Counted from the first letter of the stretch, positions 52,317 through 61,247 are shown. The stretch is DNA of 64,000 nucleotides from Gammaproteobacteria bacterium (GCA_024235015.1 JACKNG010000006.1:253727-317726); one strand, 5' to 3'. Notes: generated by a model not told the origin, from the letters alone. Translations and numbers: made by a program.

Positions 52317-53980
52317 CCCAGCTGACGGTCCGCAACCTGGTCGTCGTCAGTGAAATCGACGTCGAGTTCGAGCGCGGCCTGACCGTGCTGAGCGGCGAGA
52401 CCGGCAGCGGCAAATCGATCCTGATCGAGGCCCTCGGCCTCGCACTCGGCGAACGCGCCGACAGCCAGCTGGTGCGATCCGGCACCGAGCGCGCCGAGAT
52501 CGCGGCCTGCTTCGACCTCAGCGACCGCGCCGCGGCCCGCGACACCCTGCAGCGGCTCGATGCCGATCACGGCGACGAATGCGTGCTGCGGCGGGTGGTC
52601 AGCCGCGACGGGCGTTCGCGGGCCTACGTCAACGGGGTCCCGGTAACGGTGCAGGCCCTGCACGAACTCGGCGGCCTGCTGGTCGACGTGCATTCGCAAC
52701 ACGCGAGCCTCGCCCTGCTCGAACGCGACACCCAGCGCACCCTCCTCGACGCCTTCGGCGAAACGGGGCGGGAATGCCGCCAGGTGCAGACGACGTACGC
52801 CGCCTGGCGCGAAACCCAGGACCGCCTGCAGGCGCTCGAACGTGATGGCCAGGACCGCGCCCGTCTCGAACTGCTTCGTTACCAGGTCGAGGAACTCGAG
52901 GCCGTACGGCTCGACGAGGCCGAACTCGCCGGTATCGAGGACGAACACCGCCGCCTGGCCAACAGCGCGTCGATACTCGAAGAGTGCACTGCCGTCCGGG
53001 CAGCCCTCGACGACGACGACAGCGGCGCGGGCAATGCCCTGCGCGCGGCACTCGCCCATGCACGCGGCCTGCGCCGGCTCGCGCCGGAAGCGGCCAACCT
53101 GGTCACCGCGCTGGAACAGGCCGCGGTCGCCTGCGAGGAAGCGGGCGACGAGCTCGGTCGCCTCGAGCACAGCCTCGCCGCCGATCCGGCGCGGCTGGAG
53201 CGTATCGACCGCCGCCTCGCCGAGTTGCACTCGCTGGCGCGCAAGCACCAGGTGAACCTCGGCGAGCTGGCCACACATGCCGCGACGCTCGCCGCCGAGT
53301 TGGCTGGCCTCGAGAATCTTGCCGGCGACCAGGTGAAGCTGCGGGAACGCCTGGAGGAACAGCTGGCGGCCTACGACAAGGCCGCTGCCGCCCTCACCCG
53401 CGCCCGCCAGCGCGCCGGCCGCGCCATGGCCAAGGACATCGGTGCGCGCCTGCGCGAACTCGGCATTCCCCATGCACACTTCGAAGTCGGCCTGGCAACC
53501 GCGCGCGAGAGCACCCCGCAGGTCCACGGGCGCGATCGCGTCGAGTTCCTGGTCTCGACCAACCCGGCACAACCGCCGGCGGCGCTGGGCAAGGTCGCCT
53601 CGGGCGGCGAATTGTCGCGGATCGGTCTCGCCATCCAGGCTGCCACGGCCCGCCACAACGGCGTGCCGGTGGTGGTATATGACGAGGTCGACACCGGCAT
53701 CGGCGGCAACACCGCCAACATCGTCGGGCGCAACCTGCGCGAGGTCGCGCGCCACTGCCAGGTCGTCTGCATCACCCACTCACCCCAGGTGGCGAGCGCC
53801 GGCGATCATCATCTACGCGTGGACAAGCGCGTGGTGGACGGCCAGGCCGAAACGGTGCTGGAAGTGCTGGACGCCAGCGGTCGCGAGCAGGAAATCGCGC
53901 GCATGTTGGGTGCCGCGGCGGCCACCGCGCCGAGCGTGGAACACGCCCGCGACCTCATCGCCGGCGCGCGCCGGGAGTAG
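52310..53980 (+). CDS. recN: DNA repair protein RecN
   Basis: SMC-like ATPase acting in recombinational repair of double-strand breaks. The 556-aa protein has Walker A GETGSGKSILIEALGLAL (about 30), QHASLALLERDTQRTLLDAF, and two coiled-coil arms (about 160-225 and 290-375). The ABC signature is KVASGGELSRIGLAIQ (about 425), with Walker B VVVYDEVDTGIGGNTA. The TTG start overlaps the end of nadK. fur is convergent with only 1 nt between stop codons. No LexA box was recognised upstream, and the gene probably depends on the nadK promoter. Confidence 0.96.
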   Translation: MLTQLTVRNLVVVSEIDVEFERGLTVLSGETGSGKSILIEALGLALGERADSQLVRSGTERAEIAACFDLSDRAAARDTLQRLDADHGDECVLRRVVSRDGRSRAYVNGVPVTVQALHELGGLLVDVHSQHASLALLERDTQRTLLDAFGETGRECRQVQTTYAAWRETQDRLQALERDGQDRARLELLRYQVEELEAVRLDEAELAGIEDEHRRLANSASILEECTAVRAALDDDDSGAGNALRAALAHARGLRRLAPEAANLVTALEQAAVACEEAGDELGRLEHSLAADPARLERIDRRLAELHSLARKHQVNLGELATHAATLAAELAGLENLAGDQVKLRERLEEQLAAYDKAAAALTRARQRAGRAMAKDIGARLRELGIPHAHFEVGLATARESTPQVHGRDRVEFLVSTNPAQPPAALGKVASGGELSRIGLAIQAATARHNGVPVVVYDEVDTGIGGNTANIVGRNLREVARHCQVVCITHSPQVASAGDHHLRVDKRVVDGQAETVLEVLDASGREQEIARMLGAAAATAPSVEHARDLIAGARRE

Positions 53981-53981
53981 G

Positions 53982-54407
53982 TCAGCCGCCGGATTTGGCC
54001 TTGTTGTCCCCACGCGGACGCACGTAGAGCACCAGGCTGTGATCCTCGAGATCGTAGCCATGGGCGGCGACGATCTCGCGTTGGCGCCGCTCGATCTCCT
54101 CGTCGTAGAACTCGATCACCTCGCCGGTGTCTACCCGCACCATGTGGTCGTGGTGCTCCTCCTGGGCCATTTCGAACACCGCGTGGCCGCCGTCGAAATT
54201 GTGCCGTTGCACGAGGCCGGCGGTTTCGAACTGGGTCAGCACCCGGTAGATGGTGGCCAGGCCGACGTCCTCGCCGGCATCGATCAGGGCCTTGTAGACG
54301 TCCTCCGCGCTGAGATGGCGATCGCGTGAGCGATCGAGGATCTCGAGGATGCGCAGCCGCGGCAGGGTGGCCTTGAGTCCGGCTTTCTTGAGTTCTTGGG
54401 TATCCAT
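53982..54407 (-). CDS. fur: Ferric uptake regulator Fur
   Basis: Iron-responsive repressor of 141 aa. The winged helix is at about 15-80 (KATLPRLRILEILDRS, VGLATIYRVLTQFETAGLV). The metal sites include the HHDH run in EEHHDHMVRVDTGEVIEF (about 87-104) and DLEDHSLVLYV. The CxxC pair that follows HHDH in E. coli Fur (CLDC) is VRVDTG here, so the structural zinc Cys site is absent; Pseudomonas-type Fur is similarly reduced. It is divergent from bamE, an arrangement shared with many gammaproteobacteria. Confidence 0.95.
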   Translation of the reverse strand: MDTQELKKAGLKATLPRLRILEILDRSRDRHLSAEDVYKALIDAGEDVGLATIYRVLTQFETAGLVQRHNFDGGHAVFEMAQEEHHDHMVRVDTGEVIEFYDEEIERRQREIVAAHGYDLEDHSLVLYVRPRGDNKAKSGG

Positions 54408-54608
54408 GACGATGCGCGACGGGCCCGGTCGGTCTCTCTTGGGGCGGCCAAGGATAACAGCTTACCGCCCGCGCGCGGCCGTGTGCTACGATTGCCGGAG
54501 TCGCGGCTGCCGGTTCCGACAGGCCGCATAAACATTACAGCCGGTGTGATTATTCCCCGTCACATCCGCCATCCCGGCCCCGCGCCGCTAGAATCCGAAT
54601 CCACCGTA

Positions 54609-55415
54609 GTGATACCGAAGCGATTACTGGTCAGTCTTTCCGTCGTGCTCCTGGCCGCCTGCAGCACGCCGCGCATGCCTTCACTGTCGAGCCTGCCGAG
54701 CCCACGCGACCTGCCCTTCATCTACAAGATCGACATCCAGCAGGGCAACGTCATCGACCAGAACATGCTGGCCCAACTGCGCGCCGGCATGGACAAGAAG
54801 AAGGTCCTGTTCATCATGGGCTCGCCGATCATCCAGGACACCTTCCACGCCGATCGCTGGGACTACGTCTATACCAACGAGCCCGGCGGCGGCCAGCCCG
54901 AGCGGCGTCAGATCACTCTCTACTTCGAGGACGACAAGCTCGCCCGCATCGGCGGGGACGTGAAACCGGCGGAAAGCCCCCTGGTCGCCACGCTGCACCA
55001 GGACACCACCATCAAGGTGCCGCAACTGCGCAAGAAGGGTTTCGTCGAGAAGGTCAAGGACAAGATACCCTTCGTCGAGCCGACGCCTGAGGAGGTCGTC
55101 GAGGTCGACGTCGACGAGGCCGCGGCCGAACACGCCGGCGAGGACACGGAGCCGGAAGAGAACGTCAACCTGCCCACCCTGGCCGAGGACACCCCGCCCC
55201 CGCGCAGCCCCTACGCGGATCTGCAGGCGGCCCCCGGCGAAGGCGTCATCGTGCCGCCGGACGCGCCCACCAACCGCAAGAAGAAGGGTTTCTTCGCCCG
55301 CATCGCCGACAGCATCGGTATCGGCGCGGACGACGAGGAAATCGGCGACGAAGACGACGACTACGATCCGGGCGACCCCAAGTACCGCGACATCACCGAC
55401 CAGAGCAATCTCTGA
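54609..55415 (+). CDS. bamE: Outer membrane assembly lipoprotein BamE (SmpA/OmlA), long C-terminal extension
   Basis: Lipoprotein of the BAM complex that inserts outer-membrane beta-barrels. It starts at GTG 54609 (VIPKRLLVSLSVVLLAACS), a lipobox signal with the acylated Cys at about residue 18. The BamE fold (about 35-110) follows: YKIDIQQGNVIDQNMLAQLRAGMDKKKVLFIMGSPIIQDTF...RWDYVY. The protein is 268 aa against 113 in E. coli; the extra 150 residues are acidic and low in complexity with two KKKGF/KKGFV basic islands. A TAGAAT 15 nt upstream of the start may be its -10. Poor Shine-Dalgarno. Confidence 0.92.
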   Translation: MIPKRLLVSLSVVLLAACSTPRMPSLSSLPSPRDLPFIYKIDIQQGNVIDQNMLAQLRAGMDKKKVLFIMGSPIIQDTFHADRWDYVYTNEPGGGQPERRQITLYFEDDKLARIGGDVKPAESPLVATLHQDTTIKVPQLRKKGFVEKVKDKIPFVEPTPEEVVEVDVDEAAAEHAGEDTEPEENVNLPTLAEDTPPPRSPYADLQAAPGEGVIVPPDAPTNRKKKGFFARIADSIGIGADDEEIGDEDDDYDPGDPKYRDITDQSNL

Positions 55416-55433
55416 GCGAGCGCCCGCCGGCGG

Positions 55434-55736
55434 TCAACGCCGACCATCGCGGCGTTCCCGCTGGGCCGCGGCGCGGCGACGCCGGATCGCCTTGGGATCG
55501 TCGAGCAGGGGGCTGTAGACCTCGACCCGGTCCCCATCGCGCAGCAGGGTGTCGCCGGACCGTTCCGCGCCGAAGATGCCCCAGCGACACGCCCGCCAGT
55601 CGATGCCGGCAAGCTCATCGAGGCGGGCACGCTCCAGCGCATTGAGCAGGGTCGACCCGAGCGGGACTTCCAGCGCGACCTTCTCGGCGCCCCCCGCCGT
55701 CACCCAGCCGACTTCGATCGCCAGGCGTTCAGCCAC
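55434..55736 (-). CDS. rnfH: RnfH family ubiquitin-fold protein
   Basis: A 100-aa beta-grasp protein of the RnfH/YfjF family, role uncertain. It reads IEVGWVTAGGAEKVALEVPLGSTLLNALERA, then RWGIFGAERSGDTLLRDGDRVEVYSPLL, ending DDPKAIRRRRAAAQ, all typical of the family. It starts at GTG 55736, overlapping ratA by 8 nt. The ratA-rnfH pair next to smpB-ssrA and bamE is conserved in gammaproteobacteria. Confidence 0.93.
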   Translation of the reverse strand: MAERLAIEVGWVTAGGAEKVALEVPLGSTLLNALERARLDELAGIDWRACRWGIFGAERSGDTLLRDGDRVEVYSPLLDDPKAIRRRRAAAQRERRDGRR

Positions 55737-56160
55737 CGTGGACAGCGTAAGCGCGGCGCTTGAAGGCATCGACCAGGGAATCCGCGATGGGCTTGAACGC
55801 GGCGCCCATGGCGAAACCCAGCACCCGGCTCGAAAATTCGAACTCGACGTTGAAGGCGACCACGCAACCGCCATCGGCGGCGTCGAAACGCCAGGTGCCG
55901 CGGAAGCGCCGGAACGGCCCCTCGACCAGGTCGAGTTCGATCGAGCGATCTGGCACCAGCCGGTTCTCGGTGGTGAAGGCGTAGCGGAACCGCCCCTTGT
56001 TCACGGTCAGCCGCGCGCGCATGCGCGTCGCCTCGTGCGCCAGGAGCTCGGCGCGTTCGCACCAGGGCAGAAACGCCGGGTAAGCCTCGACGTCATTGAC
56101 GAGGGCGTACATCTGGGCGGGTGAAAATGGCGTGAACGCGGAACGCTGGACGACGGTCAT
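55729..56160 (-). CDS. ratA: RatA family START/SRPBCC protein (Coq10-like)
   Basis: A 143-aa START-fold protein. In E. coli RatA was reported to inhibit 70S assembly, whereas the eukaryotic relative Coq10 is a ubiquinone-binding chaperone; a respiratory role is as likely here. Motifs are SPAQMYALVNDVEAYPAFLPWC, a central VNKGRFRYAFTTENRL, DLVEGPFRRFRGTWRF and the C-terminal FEFSSRVLGFAMGAAFKPIA. It is 11 nt downstream of the sodium symporter gene. Confidence 0.94.
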   Translation of the reverse strand: MTVVQRSAFTPFSPAQMYALVNDVEAYPAFLPWCERAELLAHEATRMRARLTVNKGRFRYAFTTENRLVPDRSIELDLVEGPFRRFRGTWRFDAADGGCVVAFNVEFEFSSRVLGFAMGAAFKPIADSLVDAFKRRAYAVHGG

Positions 56161-56171
56161 GATGCTCCCGG

Positions 56172-57581
56172 TCAACCAAACACGCTGGCCGCGAGGCGCC
56201 CGAGGGCATCGACCAACAGGGCGCGCAGCCCGGTCCCTTCGAGAAAGACCACCAGTACGCCGACCGGCGCCACGAACAGGATCAGTCCGAGCCAGGCGCG
56301 GAACATCGCCGAGGGGCCGCCGCCCATCTCTTCCATCGTGCTCGCCAGGCGCATGCGCCAACCGGCGAACACGGCGATCAGCATGCCGCCGAGCGGCAGC
56401 AGCACGCTGGTACTGAGGAACTCCGACCAGTCGAAGAAATTGCGCCCGCCGGGCGCGAAGCCCGCCCAGTGATTGAACGACAGTGCTGAACCGATGCCCA
56501 GCAGCCACGCCCCGCCACCGCCGACCAGGCAACTCTTCAGGCGGCTCCAGCCGAACGACTCGACCATCCACGCCGCCACCGGTTCGAGCAGCGAAATCGC
56601 CGACGTCCACGCCGCCACGGTGAGCAGGACGAAGAACATGCCGCCGAAGAACTGCCCGCCCGGCATGTGGCCGAAGGCGATGGTCAGGGTGATGAAAACG
56701 AGCCCCGGGCCCTGGCCGGGTTCGAGGCCATAGCCGAAGACGATGGGGAAGATGGCGAGGCCTGCCAACAGCGCGACCAAGGTGTCGGCGGCGGCGATGA
56801 TGATTGAGGTTTGCGGGATCGAGGCGTCGTTCGGCAGGTAGGAGCCGTAGATCATGATCGAGCCCATGCCGAGACTGAGGCTGAAGAATGCCTGCCCGAG
56901 GGCGGTGAGCACGGCATCTCCGGTGATCTTGCTGAAATCGGGCTCGAACAGGTAATGCAACGCCGATACGGCATCGCCACTGAACAAGGCGTAGCCGACC
57001 AGCAGCAGCAACATCGCGAACAGCGCCGGCATGAGGTACTTGACGGCCTGTTCGAGCCCGCCCTGGACGCCACGCGCGACCACCACCACCACCATCACCA
57101 TGAACAGGCTGTGCCACAGCACCAGGCTGCCCGCAGAGCCGGTGAGCCCATCGAAGATGCCCTGCGAGGTCTCGATCGTGGCACCGGCGAAGGTACCCGA
57201 GGCAACGTAGACGATGTAGGCGACGGCCCAGCCGGCCACCACCGAGTAGAACGAGAGGATGACGAAGCCGGCCAGCACGCCCATCCAGCCCAGGTAGCGC
57301 CACGCCGGCTTGAGACCCTCGTCCTCGGCCAGCGCCGCCATGGTGTTGATCGGGCTGCGCCGACCACGCCGGCCGAGCAGGATCTCGGCCATCATGATCG
57401 GCAGGCCGACCAGCACCACGCACGCCAGGTAGACGAGCACGAATGCGCCGCCGCCGCTCTCGCCGGTGATGTAGGGGAAACGCCAGATATTGCCCAATCC
57501 CACGGCCGAACCGGTCGCGGCGAGCACGAATATCCAGCGCGACGACCACTGCCCGTGAATCGACTCGCGGGCTGCTGTCAT
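56172..57581 (-). CDS. Sodium-dependent transporter, neurotransmitter:sodium symporter (SNF/LeuT) family
   Basis: A 469-aa inner-membrane symporter with about 11-12 hydrophobic segments. The unwound TM1 motif AATGSAVGLGNIWRFPYITG carries the sodium and substrate contacts of LeuT. LSFYSVVAGWAVAYIVYV, FFSLSLGMGSIMIYGSYLP and FITLTIAFGHMPGG also match. The likely cargo is an amino acid, identity unknown. ATG 57581 is chosen because GGAG lies 7 nt upstream, whereas ATG 57587 would leave one base. It is divergent from the kinase gene and upstream of ratA. Confidence 0.93.
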   Translation of the reverse strand: MTAARESIHGQWSSRWIFVLAATGSAVGLGNIWRFPYITGESGGGAFVLVYLACVVLVGLPIMMAEILLGRRGRRSPINTMAALAEDEGLKPAWRYLGWMGVLAGFVILSFYSVVAGWAVAYIVYVASGTFAGATIETSQGIFDGLTGSAGSLVLWHSLFMVMVVVVVARGVQGGLEQAVKYLMPALFAMLLLLVGYALFSGDAVSALHYLFEPDFSKITGDAVLTALGQAFFSLSLGMGSIMIYGSYLPNDASIPQTSIIIAAADTLVALLAGLAIFPIVFGYGLEPGQGPGLVFITLTIAFGHMPGGQFFGGMFFVLLTVAAWTSAISLLEPVAAWMVESFGWSRLKSCLVGGGGAWLLGIGSALSFNHWAGFAPGGRNFFDWSEFLSTSVLLPLGGMLIAVFAGWRMRLASTMEEMGGGPSAMFRAWLGLILFVAPVGVLVVFLEGTGLRALLVDALGRLAASVFG

Positions 57582-57699
57582 GGACATGCTCCAGAGAGAT
57601 CGACGAGGCGGCATTCTGGTCCATCGCCGGGAGGCTCTCAAGGCTTCAGGATTCGGGGCGCCGGCCGTTAACCCCCGCACATCCACCAGACCTCCGGAA

Positions 57700-60165
57700 A
57701 TGGCGAGTGCACCATCCAGCGTAGCCGCGTCGAGCGCACGCCTGCCGTCGGCCATCGGCCGCTTCCGACCGACGCGCGTGCTCGGCCGCGGCGGCCAGGG
57801 CGTGGTCTACCTCGCCGACGATCCGGATCTCGGCCGCGAAGTCGCCATCAAGTGCCTCTCGCACCGTACACGCGATCCGGAAAAGCTGGTCAACGAGGCA
57901 CGCAACGTCGCCCGCCTCGATCATCCCAACATCGTCGCCCTGTTCGAACTCGAGCTCGCGCACGAGCCGCCCTACCTGGTCTACCAGTTCGCCAGCGGCA
58001 GCTCGCTGGCCGACTACACGCGGACCAACACGCCGCTGCCGGTCAAGCGCATCGTCAACATCATGATCGCAGTACTGGACGGTATCCACTACGCGCACCA
58101 GAAAGGCATCCTGCATCGCGATCTGACCCCGGCAAACATCCTTCTCGACGACAACGACCACCCGCGTATCCTCGATTTCGGCATCTCGGTGGCGCTCGCC
58201 GACTCGACCGGGGCGGCCACCCTCAACGGCACGGTCAACTACCTCGCGCCGGAAGTGCTGGCGGAGAACCCCGCGAGCCCCGCTTCGGATCTCTTCTCGC
58301 TCGCCGTGGTCATGCACGAGCTGCTGACCGGCAAGGCGCTGTTCCATGCCGACAACCCGATGGCGGTGATCTACAAGATCCTGAACGAGCGCATCCTGCC
58401 GCCATCGTCCTCGCGCCAGGGCATCGACAGCCAGCTCGAACAACTGGTCATGAAGGGCTTGGAGAAGGATCCGGCCCAGCGCTTCCAGAGTGCCGCGGCC
58501 ATGCGCGACGCGCTGCGCGACTACCTGGCGCCCAGCGAGAGCACGCCCGCGGCTTCCGACACGATCGGCGACGGTGGCGCCATCGCCTTCCTGCAACGTC
58601 GCATGGCGCGCAAGCCGGATTTTCCCGCGATCTCCGAACACATCTCGGAGATCAACCAGAAGAGCGGCCTGCGCGACCGTTCCGACGCCAACGAGCTGGC
58701 CAGCGTCATCCTCAAGGACTATGCGCTGACGACCAAGCTGCTGAAGGTGGTCAACTCGGCGGTCTACGGCCAGTACGGCGGGTCGATCAGCACCGTCAGC
58801 CGTGCCGTCGTGATCCTCGGTTTCGAGCAGGTGCGGGCCATCGCGCTCGGCATCATCATCTTCGAGCATCTCAAGAACGGCGAGCAGGCCGGCTTGCTCA
58901 AGGACGCCGCCTGCAGCTCGTTCTTGAGCGGCATGCTGGCCAAGGATCTCTGCCCGCGTGAACGCTCGGCCGCGGTGCATGGCGAGGAAGCCTTCATTGC
59001 CGCGATGTTCCATCGCCTCGGTCGCCACCTCGCCATCTACTACTTCTCGGAAGAATTCTCCGAAGTCCAGGCGCTGATAGAGAGCAAGGGTTGCGACGAG
59101 CACACCGCGGCGCGCGAGATCTTCGGCGCCACCTTCTTCGACTTCGGCATCGCCATCGCGCGCGACTGGAACCTGCCCGAACGGCTGCTGCTCGCGATGC
59201 GGCCGCAAGCGCCCGGGGCGGTCAAGCCAGCACGGACACCCGATGCGCGCGTCGCCCAGCTCAGCGGCTTCAGCAACGACGTCGCCGAGTTGCTGGGCGG
59301 CGACCCCGACGCCGTCGACGAGCGCCTCGAATCCCTGGTCGAACGCTACAAGGACGCCGTTCCGATCGAGGCGAAACGGCTCAAGGTGGTCGTCGGGGAG
59401 GCGGTCGAGGCCACTCGAGACTATGCCAAGCTGATCAACGTCGACCTCGACTCGACGCCGTTCCTCGGCAACGTGGTACGTGCGATCCGGCCGGTGGACG
59501 AAGGCGCCCCCGGCTCCGGCGTGATGCCCGATGCCGGCACCGCCGAGGCGTCGACCGCGGTCGCTGGCGCGGCCGCCACGGCCACCGGAGCCGCCGCTAT
59601 CGACGGCGCGGTGCCGGCAGTCGCGACGATGCCCGAAACCGAGAGTGAACGCTCGGCGCGGCGCGACGTCTTCCTCACCAACGCCATCTCCGAGCTCACC
59701 ACCGCGATCATCGAGCGCGCGCCCATCAACGACATGTTCACCATGGTGCTGGAAGCCTTCTACCGCGCCCTGGGCTTCTCCCACGTGCTGTTCATGATGC
59801 GCGATCCCAAGCAGCGCGCCTACGTCACCCGTTTCGGCTTCGGCGGCGACCTCGAGCAGCTCAAGGCCGATTTCGTCTACCGCATCGCGGCCGACGACGA
59901 CATCTTCCGCCAGGCCGCCATGCGCGGCCGCAACGCCGTCATCATCAACACCGGCGACGCGCGCTACGCCCCGCAAATCCCCGCCTGGTGCAGCGAGCTC
60001 ATGCAGCCGAGCTCGATCCTGCTGTTCGCAGTGGTGGTCAACAAGGTCTGCCTCGGCCTCATCTATGCCGATACCACGGACAGCCCGCTGTCGATCAACG
60101 CCCAGGAGCTCAAGCTTCTCAACACGCTCGTCAAGCAGCTCACCCTCGGCATCAACCAGCGCTGA
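57700..60165 (+). CDS. Ser/Thr protein kinase - HDOD - GAF multidomain signalling protein
   Basis: An 821-aa soluble protein. Residues 20-275 form a Hanks-type kinase: glycine loop VLGRGGQGVVYLAD, Lys51 in VAIK, Glu66, HRD Asp141 and Asn146 in LHRDLTPANILL, DFG Asp159, APE in YLAPEVL. The catalytic-loop Lys of typical Ser/Thr kinases is Thr143. Residues about 300-500 form an HDOD domain (LLKVVNSAVYGQYGGSISTVSRAVVILGF); its vestigial HD reads HR (438-439). After an Ala/Thr-rich linker, about 655-820 is GAF-like (ALGFSHVLFMMRD, ...VVVNKVCLGLIYADTTD). No membrane helix is seen. It is divergent from the symporter and upstream of smpB. HDOD proteins usually relay signals to motility, c-di-GMP or stress responses. 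Confidence 0.93.
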   Translation: MASAPSSVAASSARLPSAIGRFRPTRVLGRGGQGVVYLADDPDLGREVAIKCLSHRTRDPEKLVNEARNVARLDHPNIVALFELELAHEPPYLVYQFASGSSLADYTRTNTPLPVKRIVNIMIAVLDGIHYAHQKGILHRDLTPANILLDDNDHPRILDFGISVALADSTGAATLNGTVNYLAPEVLAENPASPASDLFSLAVVMHELLTGKALFHADNPMAVIYKILNERILPPSSSRQGIDSQLEQLVMKGLEKDPAQRFQSAAAMRDALRDYLAPSESTPAASDTIGDGGAIAFLQRRMARKPDFPAISEHISEINQKSGLRDRSDANELASVILKDYALTTKLLKVVNSAVYGQYGGSISTVSRAVVILGFEQVRAIALGIIIFEHLKNGEQAGLLKDAACSSFLSGMLAKDLCPRERSAAVHGEEAFIAAMFHRLGRHLAIYYFSEEFSEVQALIESKGCDEHTAAREIFGATFFDFGIAIARDWNLPERLLLAMRPQAPGAVKPARTPDARVAQLSGFSNDVAELLGGDPDAVDERLESLVERYKDAVPIEAKRLKVVVGEAVEATRDYAKLINVDLDSTPFLGNVVRAIRPVDEGAPGSGVMPDAGTAEASTAVAGAAATATGAAAIDGAVPAVATMPETESERSARRDVFLTNAISELTTAIIERAPINDMFTMVLEAFYRALGFSHVLFMMRDPKQRAYVTRFGFGGDLEQLKADFVYRIAADDDIFRQAAMRGRNAVIINTGDARYAPQIPAWCSELMQPSSILLFAVVVNKVCLGLIYADTTDSPLSINAQELKLLNTLVKQLTLGINQR

Positions 60166-60194
60166 GACCGGGCGGCGCGGACGCGTCGCGGCAT

Positions 60195-60203
60195 TGCTAT
60201 AAT
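60195..60203 (+). promoter_or_regulatory. Extended -10 promoter of smpB
   Basis: TGCTATAAT is a perfect extended -10 (TGn plus TATAAT) ending 35 nt before the smpB ATG. The -35 region is GC-rich and poor, which an extended -10 tolerates. It gives smpB its own start independent of the kinase gene. Confidence 0.6.
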
Positions 60204-60238
60204 CCGCGCCCCCGCACGCCGTCCAGGCCGCCCCGTCC

Positions 60239-60721
60239 ATGAGTGGTTCGAAAACCAAGAAGTCCAGCGCCCCGGGTTCGATCGCCCAGAACCGCAAGGC
60301 GCGCCACGACTTCCACATCGACGAGCACTTCGAGGCCGGCCTCGTCCTGGAAGGATGGGAGGTCAAGAGCCTGCGCGCCGGCAAGGTCCAGCTGCGCGAC
60401 GCCTACGTGCTGTTCAAGGACAACGAGGCCTTCCTCTTCGGTGCCCTGATCACGCCCCTGCCGTCCGCCTCGACCCACGTCCAACCCGACCCGCAGCGTA
60501 CCCGCAAGCTGCTGCTCAACCGCCGCGAGATCGATTCCCTGCGCGGCGCCGTCGAGCGCAAGGGCCTGACCGTCATCGCCCTCGCCCTCTACTGGAAGGG
60601 TGGCCGGGTCAAGGTCGATCTCGGCCTTGCCCGCGGCAAGAAGCAGCACGACAAGCGCGCCAGCGAGAAGGAGCGCGACTGGTCGCGCGAGAAGTCCCGC
60701 CTGCTCAAGTCGGGCCGCTGA
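60239..60721 (+). CDS. smpB: SsrA-binding protein SmpB
   Basis: Partner of tmRNA in trans-translation, bringing it to stalled ribosomes. The 160-aa protein shows IAQNRKARHDFHIDEHFEAGL, LEGWEVKSLRAGKVQLRDAYV, HVQPDPQRTRKLLLNRREID and a long basic C-terminal tail (KKQHDKRASEKERDWSREKS) that enters the mRNA channel. The RNA gene it serves lies 101 nt downstream. Confidence 0.98.
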   Translation: MSGSKTKKSSAPGSIAQNRKARHDFHIDEHFEAGLVLEGWEVKSLRAGKVQLRDAYVLFKDNEAFLFGALITPLPSASTHVQPDPQRTRKLLLNRREIDSLRGAVERKGLTVIALALYWKGGRVKVDLGLARGKKQHDKRASEKERDWSREKSRLLKSGR

Positions 60722-60801
60722 GGCCCGGCGTCCCGCACCGGCCACCCCCGGTGCGGTTGGCTGCCAGCGCCGGCGGAACTCGCCACGCGCACGATTGTCT
60801 G

Positions 60802-60807
60802 TATACT
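60802..60807 (+). promoter_or_regulatory. -10 element of ssrA
   Basis: TATACT lies 15 nt before the mature 5' end of the tmRNA, leaving room for a short leader removed by RNase P. No convincing -35 is visible. Confidence 0.5.
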
Positions 60808-60822
60808 CGTCAACCAGTTCCC

Positions 60823-61184
60823 GGGGGCGTCACGGCTTCGACGTGGGTCGCGAAACCGAAGGGGCATGCCGAGGGGCAGAGCACCTCGTAAATCCAACTG
60901 CAACCAAGTTAGTTGCCAACGACGACAACTACGCACTCGCTGCTTAAAACCCAGTAGGGTGCCGTCTGGGCGGAGCCGTGCTCGTGCGTCCGTTACCAGG
61001 CGTCATATCTCACGAGATCGCGCTGAAGCCTGTCCGGGGTGGATGCGTTAAAACCTTACGGACTCGCTCAGTATCTTCCCTGCCGGTCGGGTAGTGCTGA
61101 GTTAAAAAAATAGATTCGGCTAAGCATGTAGAACCGACGGCGGAGGACTTGCGGACGCGGGTTCGACTCCCGCCGCCTCCACCA
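60823..61184 (+). ncRNA. ssrA: Transfer-messenger RNA (tmRNA)
   Basis: The 362-nt RNA begins GGGGGCGTCACGGCTTCGACG and ends with the T-arm GGTTCGACTCC and GCCTCCACCA. The 5' GGGGGCG pairs with 3' CGCCTCC to form the acceptor stem with encoded CCA. The mRNA-like part, beginning at the GCC resume codon (60915), encodes ANDDNYALAA followed by TAA at 60945-60947, the usual gammaproteobacterial degradation tag. It pairs functionally with SmpB upstream. Confidence 0.97.
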
Positions 61185-61220
61185 AAAAATCTTAATTAAA
61201 ACAATGAGTTATACAGATTT

Positions 61221-61247
61221 CGGCCGCCCTGGAAGCGGCCGTTCCTT
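61221..61247 (+). terminator. Rho-independent-like terminator of ssrA
   Basis: A 7-bp perfect stem, CGGCCGC/GCGGCCG, with a 7-nt loop is followed by TTCCTTTG, 37 nt after the tmRNA CCA end. The loop-distal ten bases CGGCCGCCCT recur at 61311-61320. Confidence 0.65.

Noticed and set aside
55729..56160. RatA-RnfH as a toxin-antitoxin pair
   Set aside because: RnfH has been proposed as an antitoxin, but the pair is a conserved chromosomal housekeeping neighbour of smpB and the START fold equally suits a Coq10-like quinone chaperone. No addiction-module features are present.
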